Made by a program: the position numbers and the translations under genes. Positions 50,835 to 59,279 of a DNA stretch of 64,000 bases are shown in pieces (within the stretch, counting starts at the first letter, position 1; the number at the start of each line of letters is the position of its first letter). The stretch is from DAIODI01 sp046349255 (GTDB taxonomy: Bacteria; Pseudomonadota; Alphaproteobacteria; Rhizobiales; Aestuariivirgaceae): assembly GCA_046349255.1 (NCBI GenBank), contig JAXMCR010000003.1:930001-994000 (forward strand), read 5' to 3'. The notes beneath the pieces were generated by a model that had not been told where the DNA came from, searched no databases, and saw only the letters and a program-made list of their open reading frames with translations.

Positions 50835-51407
50835 ATGCAGTATCGTCAACCCATGACAGCGCATCTGAATACTGCCCAACTCGAGGCCGGACTGGCCCAC
50901 ATCCTCGCCTCGCCGAAGGACGGCGGCCGGCTCGAGGCAATCGTTTCTCGCCCCGGTCACGGCGAACGCCTCGATCTTTCGACCGCATGGATCAGCCTTG
51001 CCGGGGGCGTCGAGGGCGATCACTGGGCAAAGGGCTGCTGGAAGACGACGCCGGAAGGCAAGCCCGACCCGGACGTCCAGATCTGCATCATGAACGCGCG
51101 CTGCATCGCGCTGGTCGCCGGCGAGCGGTCGAACTGGCCGCCGGCTGGCGACAACCTCTTCGTCGACATGGATCTCTCGTTCGACAACCTGCCGGCGGGC
51201 ACCCGGCTCGAACTCGGCGGCGCGCTGCTAGAGATCACCGCCGTCCCGCACCTCGGGTGCAATTCCTTCATCGAGCGATACGGCCGCGACGCCTGCGTGT
51301 TCGTGAACACCGGCGAAGGCCGCAAGAACCGGCTGCGCGGCGTTTACGCACGCGTCATGCGCGATGGGCAGATCGCCGTCGGCGACGTCCTGCGCAAGGT
51401 CCGCTAA
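50835..51407 (+). CDS. MOSC-domain protein
   Basis: A 190-residue protein with a MOSC beta-barrel. LAGGVEGDHWAKG, QICIMNARCIALVAG, GDNLFVDMDLS and the sulfur-binding Cys region HLGCNSFIERYG are visible. MOSC domains handle sulfur or molybdenum cofactor-linked sulfur; no partner domain is present. The start is ATG 50835 or the in-frame ATG 18 bases later. It probably forms a unit with the permease gene. Confidence 0.88.
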   Translation: MQYRQPMTAHLNTAQLEAGLAHILASPKDGGRLEAIVSRPGHGERLDLSTAWISLAGGVEGDHWAKGCWKTTPEGKPDPDVQICIMNARCIALVAGERSNWPPAGDNLFVDMDLSFDNLPAGTRLELGGALLEITAVPHLGCNSFIERYGRDACVFVNTGEGRKNRLRGVYARVMRDGQIAVGDVLRKVR

Positions 51408-51589
51408 GCAATTGCCTATCGTCATTCCAGCGTTAGACAAGCGCTTTATCAGAACAAGCGGTCAATTGCGCCGCTTCTGAAATATTGGCCCGCATCACGT
51501 GAGTTTCCGCACAGCGCCGTTGCGCTGTCCGACGTCAACTGTGCTGGCAAACGGGGCGAAAAGCTCCCGCAACAACGAGGCAGAACGAC

Positions 51590-51883
51590 ATGAGCATCGC
51601 GAAATCAGCGGTCATCGCAGCGTTTTTCGCAATCGCCGCCACAGGCACGTCCTTCGCTTCCGATGCGCTTCCGCGCGCCGGTTCCGGCGGCGGACCCGGC
51701 CGCCCCGATTTCTGGGCGCAAGAGACCCAGGCCGCGCCGGCCGCCAAGCCGGTGATCGGTGCATCGAAGCCCGCCACGGCCTCGATGGTCCGCAGCGGCA
51801 CCGGCGGCAGCAACAGCCTCGGTGGGCGCGCGATCGCGCGACCGTTCACTCCAACGCCGGCGATCCAGAGCGCGCAGCAGTAA
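51590..51883 (+). CDS. Small secreted protein of unknown function
   Basis: A 97-residue protein with a signal peptide (SIAKSAVIAAFFAIAATGTSFASDA, cleavage expected near residue 24). The remainder is Gly/Ala/Pro-rich and probably disordered, with no cysteine and no known domain. The start is the ATG after AACGAGG. It converges on the gamma-carbonic anhydrase gene (three bases between stops). Confidence 0.6.
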   Translation: MSIAKSAVIAAFFAIAATGTSFASDALPRAGSGGGPGRPDFWAQETQAAPAAKPVIGASKPATASMVRSGTGGSNSLGGRAIARPFTPTPAIQSAQQ

Positions 51884-51886
51884 GAC

Positions 51887-52429
51887 TCAGATTTTCGGCG
51901 GGTTCACTTCGACGAGCCCGCCGCGGTAGCGACGGCCATTGTCGACATAGTGCTCGGCGATGCGCCGCAGCATCTGCGCATTTTCGGGTGACAGTACACG
52001 GACGACCTTCGCGGGCGAGCCGAGCGCCAGCGCGTTCTCCGGGATCTCCTTGCCTTCCGGAACCAGCGAGTTGGCGCCGATCAGCGCGCCCCTGCCGATC
52101 TTCGCGCCATTCAGCACGACGGCGCCGATGCCGATCAGCGCGCCCTCACCCACCGTGCAGCCGTGCAGCATCGCCATGTGGCCGACGGTCACGTCGCGCT
52201 CGAGCACCAGCGGAAAGCCCATGTCGGTGTGCAGCACGCAGCCATCCTGCACGTTGACGTTCTCGCCCAGATGGATGAGCTCGTTGTCACCCCGCAGGAT
52301 CGCGCCGAACCAGACGCTCGCGTTCTTCTCAAGCTTAACCTTGCCGATCACGGCCGCGGTCGGCGCGATGTAGTACTCGCCGATCGGCGGCAGTTCCGGC
52401 GCGATGCCGTCCAGCGAATACACGGTCAT
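51887..52429 (-). CDS. Gamma-carbonic anhydrase-like hexapeptide protein
   Basis: A 180-residue left-handed beta-helix protein. The hexapeptide turns include VWFGAILRGDNE, VQDGCVLHTDMG, VTVGHMAMLHGC and IGIGAVVLNGA. The three expected metal His are H79-like in VLHTDM and those in GHMAMLHG. The family includes Zn/Fe carbonic anhydrases and YrdA. The ATG at 52429 has a GGGAGG SD; the longer frame is low-complexity Ser/Thr. Confidence 0.9.
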   Translation of the reverse strand: MTVYSLDGIAPELPPIGEYYIAPTAAVIGKVKLEKNASVWFGAILRGDNELIHLGENVNVQDGCVLHTDMGFPLVLERDVTVGHMAMLHGCTVGEGALIGIGAVVLNGAKIGRGALIGANSLVPEGKEIPENALALGSPAKVVRVLSPENAQMLRRIAEHYVDNGRRYRGGLVEVNPPKI

Positions 52430-52463
52430 CCGATCCTCCCCTCGACGATTTGCGAACCCGATA

Positions 52464-52670
52464 CTACTCGAGGTCGAACTCGAGGATGGCCATCTGGAAG
52501 TTGTAGGAGAGGTCGCCGTCCTCGTCGTCGCGGAAGATGACGCCAACGAACTCGTCGCCAATGTAGACTTCGGCGGAATCCTGCTTCTGCGGCCGCTTGC
52601 GCACCTCGATGGGCACGTTGAAGCGGCTCTTCAGGAACGCGGTGAGCTTGCGGATTTCTTCGGGCGACAC
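52464..52670 (-). CDS. DUF3126 protein
   Basis: A 68-residue alphaproteobacterial DUF3126 protein (MSPEEIRKLTAFLK at the start, FNVPIEVRKRPQKQDSAEVY and YNFQMAILEFDLE at the end). It is compact, acidic and without Cys; function unknown. The start is GTG at 52670. It lies 34 bases upstream of the carbonic anhydrase gene on the same strand and 97 bases from the cysE stop. Confidence 0.85.
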   Translation of the reverse strand: MSPEEIRKLTAFLKSRFNVPIEVRKRPQKQDSAEVYIGDEFVGVIFRDDEDGDLSYNFQMAILEFDLE

Positions 52671-52767
52671 GGGCGGGCGTCCTCAAGTCTGTGAAACGGA
52701 CCAACCGTCTAGCCGCCGGCCACCCGCCAGCACAAGCGAAAATGCTGGCAGGCGGTTTGCCTGAACT

Positions 52768-53616
52768 TTACTCGCCTTGCGGGTCCGGAAGTTCGCCCTT
52801 CCCCTCGCCGCCGAAGAGATGGTCCATGATCCGCGACGGCTCGGCGCAGCCCGCGTAGCCGACGCTCTTGGCAGGAACGCCTGCGACGGTCGTGTTCGCA
52901 GGCACGTCGTGCAGCACCACGGAGCCGGCAGCGATGCGCGAGCAATGGCCGATCTCGATGTTGCCGAGGATCTTTGCCCCCGCGCCGATCAGCACGCCGT
53001 AGCGCACCTTCGGATGGCGGTCTCCGTGCGTCTTGCCGGTGCCGCCGAGCGTTACCGAGTGCAGCATCGACACGTTGTCTTCGACGACCGCCGTCTCGCC
53101 GATGACGATCGAGTGCGCGTGATCGATCATGATGCCCTTGCCGATCTTCGCATTCGGATGGATGTCCGTGCCGAAGACAGACGATGACCGGCTCTGCAGG
53201 TAGAACGCGAAATCCTTGCGCCCCATCTCCCACAGCCGGTGCGCCATGCGGTGCGTCTGGATGGCCTGGAACCCCTTGAAGTAGAGGAACGGCTCGATGA
53301 AGCGGTGGCAAGCGGGATCGCGGTCGTATACGGCGACGAGGTCAACGCGCGCCGCATCCCCGATCTCGGGCTCGGCTTCGAGCGCGTCGTCAAACGCCTG
53401 CAGAACGAGGTCGGAGCCGATGTCGGCATGACCGAGGCGCTGCGCGAGGCGATGGCAGAGCGCATGCTCGAAGCTCGTATGGTTGAGGATGGCGCCGAAC
53501 AGGAAGCCGCCGAGGCTCGGATCGAGGCGCGCCGCATCCTGCGCTTCCTCGCGCATGCGGTGCCAGACCGGATCGACCGACTGGAGCGGGCTCTTCTGCT
53601 TCAGGAGCGATGCCAT
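52768..53616 (-). CDS. cysE: Serine O-acetyltransferase
   Basis: A 282-residue enzyme making O-acetylserine for cysteine synthesis. An alpha-helical N-domain (about 10-150) is followed by the hexapeptide helix. Catalytic and binding segments are GIMIDHAHSIVIGETA and LHSVTLGGTGKTHGDRHPK. The ATG at 53616 has a GAGGAGG SD. Longer in-frame extension lies antisense to the crotonase gene and is not used. Confidence 0.94.
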   Translation of the reverse strand: MASLLKQKSPLQSVDPVWHRMREEAQDAARLDPSLGGFLFGAILNHTSFEHALCHRLAQRLGHADIGSDLVLQAFDDALEAEPEIGDAARVDLVAVYDRDPACHRFIEPFLYFKGFQAIQTHRMAHRLWEMGRKDFAFYLQSRSSSVFGTDIHPNAKIGKGIMIDHAHSIVIGETAVVEDNVSMLHSVTLGGTGKTHGDRHPKVRYGVLIGAGAKILGNIEIGHCSRIAAGSVVLHDVPANTTVAGVPAKSVGYAGCAEPSRIMDHLFGGEGKGELPDPQGE

Positions 53617-53760
53617 GGAAGCCTCCTCGAAATCGTAACTCTCAGTGTAGCACTTGCGCGACCGGATGTGGAGTATAGGGCTACCGCTTACAATAGCTTC
53701 GGTGGCCCGCCCGCTGCCAAAGCGCTTACGTTGCCACCCGCCGCAAGGATCTAAAAGCCG

Positions 53761-54567
53761 ATGCCGATTGCGTATTCCTCGCCTACCCCCAACGTCACCG
53801 CCAGCCGCGACGGCGCCGTCGGCTGGCTGGTGCTCAACAAGCCGGAACGCCGCAATGCGCTTGATGCGCAGATGTGGGAGGCCATTCCGAAGCTCGTCGC
53901 CGCAATGACCGAGGACCCTGACGTTCGCGTCATCGCCGTCACCGGTGCGGGCGAGGAGGCGTTCGCGGCCGGCGCCGACATCTCTGAGTTCAAGGGCAAC
54001 CGCGACGACGCGGCCGGGGCGCGCGCCTACGAGGAGATGAACGGGCGGGCGTTTCGCGCGCTGCAGGAGACGCCGAAGCCGGTCGTCGCCGTGATCCGCG
54101 GGTTCTGCATCGGCGGCGGCCTTGCGATCGCCCTCTCGTGCGACCTGCGCATTGCGAGCGACGACGCGCAGTTCGCCCTGCCGCCCGCGCGGCTCGGTCT
54201 CGCCTACCCTGCAGGCGGGATCGCCACGCTGCTGTCGGCGGTGACGCCCGCGACGGCGCGCGATCTGATCTTCACGGGCCGCCGCGTGGACGCGCAGGAG
54301 GCGCTTCGGCTCGGACTCGTCAATCGCGTCGTCGCGAAGGACGCGCTCACGGGGGAGGCGACCGCCGTGCTGCGGTCGATCGCCGAGAACGCGCCGCTGA
54401 CGATCGCCGCCGCCAAGCGCACCATCGCAGCCCTGCACGAGGGGATGAGCGAGACGGCCCACCGCGAGATCGAGACGCTCGCGGCGCGTTGCTTCGACAG
54501 TGCGGACTACAAGGAAGGTCGCGCAGCGTTTCTGGAAAAGCGCAAACCGCAGTTCCGCGGCGTCTGA
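53761..54567 (+). CDS. Enoyl-CoA hydratase/isomerase-family protein
   Basis: A 268-residue crotonase. The first oxyanion segment is FAAGADISEFKG and the second is IRGFCIGGGLAIAL. Where hydratases carry the first catalytic Glu (PE..LG) this protein reads FALPPARLGLAYPAGG, and the GGT/Q region reads AGGIATLL. One or both catalytic Glu are missing, so it may not be a hydratase. The ATG at 53761 gives a normal N-terminus. It converges on the alpha/beta hydrolase gene. Confidence 0.85.
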   Translation: MPIAYSSPTPNVTASRDGAVGWLVLNKPERRNALDAQMWEAIPKLVAAMTEDPDVRVIAVTGAGEEAFAAGADISEFKGNRDDAAGARAYEEMNGRAFRALQETPKPVVAVIRGFCIGGGLAIALSCDLRIASDDAQFALPPARLGLAYPAGGIATLLSAVTPATARDLIFTGRRVDAQEALRLGLVNRVVAKDALTGEATAVLRSIAENAPLTIAAAKRTIAALHEGMSETAHREIETLAARCFDSADYKEGRAAFLEKRKPQFRGV

Positions 54568-54574
54568 CGTTTCG

Positions 54575-55336
54575 CTAGACGGGCGCGGTCGCGCGATCGA
54601 GGAAGTCGAGCACCGCAAGGCGGTACTGCTGGTCCGTCACCGCGCGCATGTGATCCTTGCCCTTCAGCACCAACGTCTCGGCATCCGGAATCGCTTCCGC
54701 GATCGGCCCGATCGGCCCGGCGATATCGTCGGCGTCGCCCACGACGATCAGTACGGGACACTGGATCGTCCGCAATGCAGCGGGATCGATCACGACACGG
54801 GAGGACCGCATGCAGGCCGCGAGCGCGGCAAGGTCGCTTTTCGTCTGCTCGGCGAAGCGGCGGAAGCTGCGGCCCATCGGATCGGTGACGGACGCAAGCG
54901 ACGGCGCCTCGAGCGCCGCGATCACTTCCGCCGAGCCTGGAACGCCGTTGATCATGTTGCCGGCAAGACCGCCCAGCACGAGGCTTCGCACGCGCGTCGG
55001 ATGCGCAATGGCGAGCAACGCCGAAAGGCGCGCGCCCATCGAGTAGCCCATCACGTCGGCGCTCTCGATCGAGAGCGTGTCGAGCAGCCGGCGCAGGTCT
55101 TCCGCCATCGTTGCCGCTTCGTAGGCGGCCGGGTCGTATAGTTTCTCGCTCTGCCCGTGGCCGCGGTTGTCAATGGTGACGACCCTGCGCCCGGCCTTCT
55201 TCAGGAGATCGATCCAGCTTGTCGATCCCCAGTTGACGGCGGCGGTGGACGCGAAACCGTGCACCAGCAGCACGGGCTCCCCCTCGCCTTCCACGTCATA
55301 GGCAATGCGTACGCCATCCGAGTCGAATGTCGGCAT
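54575..55336 (-). CDS. Alpha/beta-hydrolase
   Basis: A 253-residue hydrolase. The nucleophile is S99 in MGYSMGAR, the oxyanion region is LLVHGFAST, the acid Asp lies in VVGDADDI and the His in LKGKDHMRAV. It is soluble and has no signal peptide. The substrate is unknown; the family includes esterases and C-C hydrolases. It is divergent from the zf-CHCC gene. Confidence 0.88.
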   Translation of the reverse strand: MPTFDSDGVRIAYDVEGEGEPVLLVHGFASTAAVNWGSTSWIDLLKKAGRRVVTIDNRGHGQSEKLYDPAAYEAATMAEDLRRLLDTLSIESADVMGYSMGARLSALLAIAHPTRVRSLVLGGLAGNMINGVPGSAEVIAALEAPSLASVTDPMGRSFRRFAEQTKSDLAALAACMRSSRVVIDPAALRTIQCPVLIVVGDADDIAGPIGPIAEAIPDAETLVLKGKDHMRAVTDQQYRLAVLDFLDRATAPV

Positions 55337-55422
55337 GAACGCCCCTTCCCGAATGCTTGTCCACCACCCTGCCCCATGCTATCCACGCTTTCGTCCGGTG
55401 GCAAAGGCGGTAAGGCAGGCTC

Positions 55423-55668
55423 ATGGCGAAGACGGGAACCCCGAAGTACCAGAACGACATGGGCGTTCCGCGCATCGAGATCGGCGCGCGCGAGTTCGAG
55501 TGCGTCGGCGCGAAGCCGCCATACGACCATCCGCACATCTACATCGACATGGGAGGCGGCGACGACGCCGTGTGCCCTTACTGCTCGACCCACTATCACT
55601 ACGACGGGGCGCTGAAGCACGGCGCCGCCAGACCGCCGGAAGCGGTCTATGCGGATAGAGACCTTTGA
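55423..55668 (+). CDS. zf-CHCC zinc-finger protein
   Basis: An 81-residue protein. The PF10276-type finger is formed by C27 (EFECVG), a His in HPHIYIDMG and VCPYCSTHYHY near residue 50-60. Mitochondrial homologues are assembly or accessory subunits of complex I (NDUFS6). The role in this organism is inferred from family only. The start is the ATG at 55423. Confidence 0.88.
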   Translation: MAKTGTPKYQNDMGVPRIEIGAREFECVGAKPPYDHPHIYIDMGGGDDAVCPYCSTHYHYDGALKHGAARPPEAVYADRDL

Positions 55669-55872
55669 CGCTGCGCTGGGTTTGAAGCCCCTGAAACGGC
55701 GGACGGCGACGCAAGCCCCCCTCCGGACCCACGCCGCCGCCGCGCCCTCTACTCCCGGCGGCTGGCGCTAGGCCGCCGCCGGCGAGTCCCCATCGTTTCC
55801 CCTGGTCGCAAAGATGGCCAAGGGGGGCGAATGGATCAAATTTAAATCAAACTTGCAGTAAAGGTGGGGTTA

Positions 55873-56385
55873 ATGGGTAACCATGGCGACCAGCCCGCGA
55901 AGGCGATGATCCGCACGATGACCGATGCGGACCGCGACGCCGTGCTGTCCCTGGTGCGCGAACTCCAGGCGCATGAATCGACCGTGTACGATCGAATGAT
56001 CCCGCCCGAGGAGATCACCGCGACGTACCTCGACCGCATGGCGGCGGACTGCCAGACCTATGACGGCGTCGTGCTCGTGGCGGTGAAGGGCGATCGGGTC
56101 GTCGGCTACGCCTCGGTGATGCGGCGCGCGTTCGACGAGAGCTACGACGAGGTGCCGTTCACCTACGCGTACGTGGCCGATCTTGTGGTCTCCGACCGCG
56201 AACGGGGCAGCGGAATCGGCCGCGGCCTTCTTGAAGCATGCGAGGCGGAAGCACGTGCGGCGGGCCAGGCGTGGATGCGCATCTCGGTCCTCGCCAAGAA
56301 CATCGGTGCGCACGGCCTCTACCGCTCGTTCGGGTTCAACGATCATCTCGTCACGCTCGAGAAGCCCTTGAAGGAGAAGACGTGA
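55873..56385 (+). CDS. GNAT-family N-acetyltransferase
   Basis: A 170-residue acetyltransferase. The acetyl-CoA-binding loop is VVSDRERGSGIGRGLLE (about residues 107-123), and ISVLAKNIGAHGLYRSFGF is the C-terminal part. Substrate unknown. The ATG at 55873 is chosen over a GTG nine bases upstream. Its stop overlaps the GTG of the YcaQ gene, so the two are coupled. Confidence 0.88.
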   Translation: MGNHGDQPAKAMIRTMTDADRDAVLSLVRELQAHESTVYDRMIPPEEITATYLDRMAADCQTYDGVVLVAVKGDRVVGYASVMRRAFDESYDEVPFTYAYVADLVVSDRERGSGIGRGLLEACEAEARAAGQAWMRISVLAKNIGAHGLYRSFGFNDHLVTLEKPLKEKT

Positions 56386-57602
56386 TCGCGAAGGCGTCGT
56401 TGTCGCGCGAGGAGGCGCGTCGCATCGCGCTTACGGCGCAAGGGCTCGCAGCGCCGGCGCGGGAGGGCGACCCCTCGTGGCGAAAGATCGCCGCGACCAT
56501 CGACCGGCTGAACCTCCTCCAGATCGACAGCGTGAACGTTCTTGCCCGCGCGCATTACCTGCCGCTCTATTCCCGGCTCGGCGCCTACGATCGGTCGCTT
56601 CTCGATGCCCACGCGTTCGCGCAGGGCCGCAAGGGGCGCGCGCTGTTCGAGTACTGGGCGCACGAGGCGAGCCTGCTTCCGGTCTCGTGCTGGCCACTGC
56701 TGCAATGGCGCATGCGGCGCGCCGAGCGCGGCGACGGCCTCTATAAATCGCTTGCACGGTTCGCAGTGGAGCGGCGCGGGTACATCGACACGGTGCTCGC
56801 CGAGATCAGGGCCAACGGGCCCCTCGCCGCGCGCGAACTCGCGGGCGAGGAGAAGCGCTCGGGTGCGTGGTGGGGTTGGCACGACGCCAAGTACGCGCTC
56901 GAATGGCTGTTCTGGGCGGGCCTCGTAACGGCGTCGGGGCGCCGTGGCGGGTTCGAGCGGCTTTACGATGTCCCCGAGCGGGTGCTGCCGGCGTCAGCGC
57001 TCGACTCGCCGGTCCCAGCCGAGGCGGATGCGATCCGCGCCCTCGTCGAGCGATCTGCGATCGCGCTCGGCATCGCGAGCGAGGCAGACCTGCGCGACTA
57101 CTTCCGTCTGCCCGTCGCCGAGACCAAGCGAGCGGTGCAGGAGCTCATTGAGTCGGGCGCGCTGCGCGAGGTTGGAGTCGAGGGCTGGCGCATGCAGGCC
57201 TATCTCCATCGCGATGCGACGTTGCCCCGGCGCGCGACGGGAACCGCACTCCTGTCGCCGTTCGATCCCGTCGTCTGGGAACGTCAGCGCACGGAGCGAC
57301 TGTTCGGCTTCCACTATCGGATCGAGATCTACACGCCGGCCCATAAGCGCGAGTACGGCTATTACGTACTGCCGTTCCTGCACGAGGGCCGCTTCGCAGC
57401 GCGTCTCTGCCTGAAGGCCGACCGCGCCAACGATACGCTCGTCGTGAACACCAGCCACCTCGAGGATGGAGCCGACCTCGAAGGAACGGCAAATGCGCTG
57501 ATCGGCGAACTCCGTCGGCTCTCCAGGTGGCTTGACCTCGCGCATATGAGAGTCGATGCCCGCAACGGGCTTGGATCCGCGATCAAGAGTCTTGGCGCAT
57601 GA
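56382..57602 (+). CDS. YcaQ/AlkX-type DNA glycosylase (winged helix)
   Basis: A 406-residue HTH_42 family protein (PF06224). The Q-phi-D motif is Q47-I-D49 in LLQIDSVNVLARAHY, as in the AlkX/YcaQ group that handles crosslink or alkylation lesions. Tandem winged-helix segments and WWGWHDAKYALEWLFWAG follow, then VWERQRTERLFGFHYRIEIY. The GTG at 56382 overlaps the GNAT stop. A longer in-frame ORF inside the GNAT gene is not used. Confidence 0.88.
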   Translation: MIAKASLSREEARRIALTAQGLAAPAREGDPSWRKIAATIDRLNLLQIDSVNVLARAHYLPLYSRLGAYDRSLLDAHAFAQGRKGRALFEYWAHEASLLPVSCWPLLQWRMRRAERGDGLYKSLARFAVERRGYIDTVLAEIRANGPLAARELAGEEKRSGAWWGWHDAKYALEWLFWAGLVTASGRRGGFERLYDVPERVLPASALDSPVPAEADAIRALVERSAIALGIASEADLRDYFRLPVAETKRAVQELIESGALREVGVEGWRMQAYLHRDATLPRRATGTALLSPFDPVVWERQRTERLFGFHYRIEIYTPAHKREYGYYVLPFLHEGRFAARLCLKADRANDTLVVNTSHLEDGADLEGTANALIGELRRLSRWLDLAHMRVDARNGLGSAIKSLGA

Positions 57603-57875
57603 AAGAGTGCCCCGGTTGTGCGCAAGGACAGCCGGGGACTTCGAGTCGGAGACTAGGAGAAGCCGATTGGCCTTCGGAACCGCCGATGGTCAGGGAGTAC
57701 CGCCAGCGGCTCTGGCCAACGATCGCGGACCTGATGTCCGGTTACCGGATCAATGTCCAATTGTTTCCAGTTCTCCGTCAAGGGGTTGCGCGATAAATTT
57801 CCGCAACGTCATCAAACTGTTACACCGGTTTTATCAGCGGTTGCGCAAGGCTGCGGCGCACTCGCGCGCAGGCGG

Positions 57876-57962
57876 TGGTGCGGGCGGTGGGACTCGAACC
57901 CACACTCCTCGAGAGGAAACGGATTTTAAGTCCGTTGCGTCTACCGGTTCCGCCACGCCCGC
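57876..57962 (-). tRNA. tRNA-Leu(UAA)
   Basis: On the minus strand a complete leucine tRNA with a long variable arm is visible. The acceptor is GCGGGCG/CGCCCGC, the anticodon loop CTTAAAA gives TAA, the T arm is GTGGG-TTCGAGT-CCCAC, and A73 plus an encoded CCA end it at 57876. Length is 87 bases including CCA. Confidence 0.96.
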
Positions 57963-58006
57963 CAGCCTGCGAGGCTTAACCGACGTGGGGGGCGCTCACA
58001 AGCAGG

Positions 58007-58034
58007 AACCCCGGCAGCTTGCGCCACCGGGGTT
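58007..58034 (-). terminator. Stem-loop downstream of the Gly/Tyr-rich gene
   Basis: AACCCCGG-N12-CCGGGGTT lies 24 bases after the stop of the minus-strand gene. The downstream T-run is weak (TTCCTGCTTG). Confidence 0.5.
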
Positions 58035-58057
58035 GCCGTAGATCAGGCCGGCTAAGT

Positions 58058-58468
58058 CTACCAGCCGAGGTTCAAGCTCACGCCCGGGGCCGGGTAACCG
58101 TACCCGTAGCCATAGGGATAGCAGGGATAGCCGTAGCCGCACCCACCGTAACCGCCGAACGCGAAGCCCACCGCCGGGCCGCCGTAGCCGTAGTAGCGGC
58201 GATGATTCCAGCCATAGTGCCGCCCGCGATCCCAACCGTAGTGCCGTCCGCGGTCCCAGCCGCGGTAGACGTGGCGGGAACCGCCGTTCCACTGGTTGCC
58301 GTAGCGGTAGCCGTAGTTGTGACCCCTGCGTTGCTGGTAGGTGTTGACACCGGCCGACCCGTAACCCTGACCGTAAACACGCGTCTGGGCCATGGCCGGG
58401 TCGGCGAGCGCCAGCAGGCCCACCGCCGCGCCTGCCGCCAACAGCGGCTTCATCGTCAGTGTATGCAT
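58058..58468 (-). CDS. Secreted Gly/Tyr/Arg-rich protein
   Basis: A 136-residue protein with a signal peptide (MKPLLAAGAAVGLLALADPAMAQ, cleavage about residue 27). The mature part is nearly only Gly, Tyr, Arg, Trp and His, with a tandem GWDRGRHYGWDRGRHYGW and a C-terminal YGYGYGYPAPG. It resembles low-complexity cell-surface or envelope proteins of Rhizobiales. The ATG at 58468 has an AAGGAG SD. Function unknown. Confidence 0.72.
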   Translation of the reverse strand: MHTLTMKPLLAAGAAVGLLALADPAMAQTRVYGQGYGSAGVNTYQQRRGHNYGYRYGNQWNGGSRHVYRGWDRGRHYGWDRGRHYGWNHRRYYGYGGPAVGFAFGGYGGCGYGYPCYPYGYGYGYPAPGVSLNLGW

Positions 58469-58597
58469 TGTCGTGCTCCTTTTCGCATGCGCCTTGGAAG
58501 GCATGCAGGAGCAACGCCCGCCCTTCTGAATCGTTTCCTCTGCAAGCGGGCCGAAGGGCAGGTAATATCTGGAAAAAATACGTGTGCCGACGGAACC

Positions 58598-59104
58598 CTA
58601 AACCGTTGCGCCTTCGCGGATCGGCGGCACGAACTGCAGGGTCATGTCCCACGGCAGGTAGATCCAGGTGTCCTGGCTGACCTCGGTCACGAACGTGTCG
58701 ACGAGGGGCACTCCCGCAGGCTTTGCATACACCGCGGCGAAGTGCGCCTTGGGCAGCATGTCGCGCACCGCTCGGGCGGTCTTTCCCGTGTCCACGAGGT
58801 CGTCGACGATGAGCACCCCCAGCCCCTGATCCTTCGTCACGTCACCGCTCACGGGCTTCAGAACCTCGAGCCCGCCCTGCTTGCCGTAGTCGTAGGAGGC
58901 GACGCAGACGGTCTCGATGACCCGCACGCCGAGTTCGCGCGCCACGATCGCCGCCGGCACGAGTCCCCCGCGCGTCACCGCCACCACGGCGCGGAACGGC
59001 CCCACCCCGTTAAGGCGCCAGGCGAGCGCCCGGCTGTCGCGGTGGAACTGGTCCCAGGAGACGGGGAATCCCTTCTCGTAGCGGTCATCGACGTTGGCGG
59101 CCAT
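58598..59104 (-). CDS. gpt: Xanthine/guanine phosphoribosyltransferase
   Basis: A 168-residue purine salvage enzyme. FRAVVAVTRGGLVPAAIVAR is the N-terminal core and VLIVDDLVDTGKTARAVR is the PRPP-binding motif (about residues 97-114). It resembles bacterial XGPRT. The ATG at 59104 gives the correct N-terminus; the longer frame runs into the divergent PAS gene. It is divergent from the PAS-PAS-REC gene. Confidence 0.93.
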   Translation of the reverse strand: MAANVDDRYEKGFPVSWDQFHRDSRALAWRLNGVGPFRAVVAVTRGGLVPAAIVARELGVRVIETVCVASYDYGKQGGLEVLKPVSGDVTKDQGLGVLIVDDLVDTGKTARAVRDMLPKAHFAAVYAKPAGVPLVDTFVTEVSQDTWIYLPWDMTLQFVPPIREGATV

Positions 59105-59279
59105 GCGACGGTCCTCGTTCAGGAAACGGTGGCGGAGCCGAATGGCGGCGCCGGCTCGACCGTATAGGCCACGGGCGGGTTGCGTTTTGCAACCGTCCAT
59201 CAACCGTTGCTTCATCGTTTTCGGCGAATGTTGTGGAACGCGTCGCGGGACGAGACCGAAAAAGGGACGGGGACGGACG

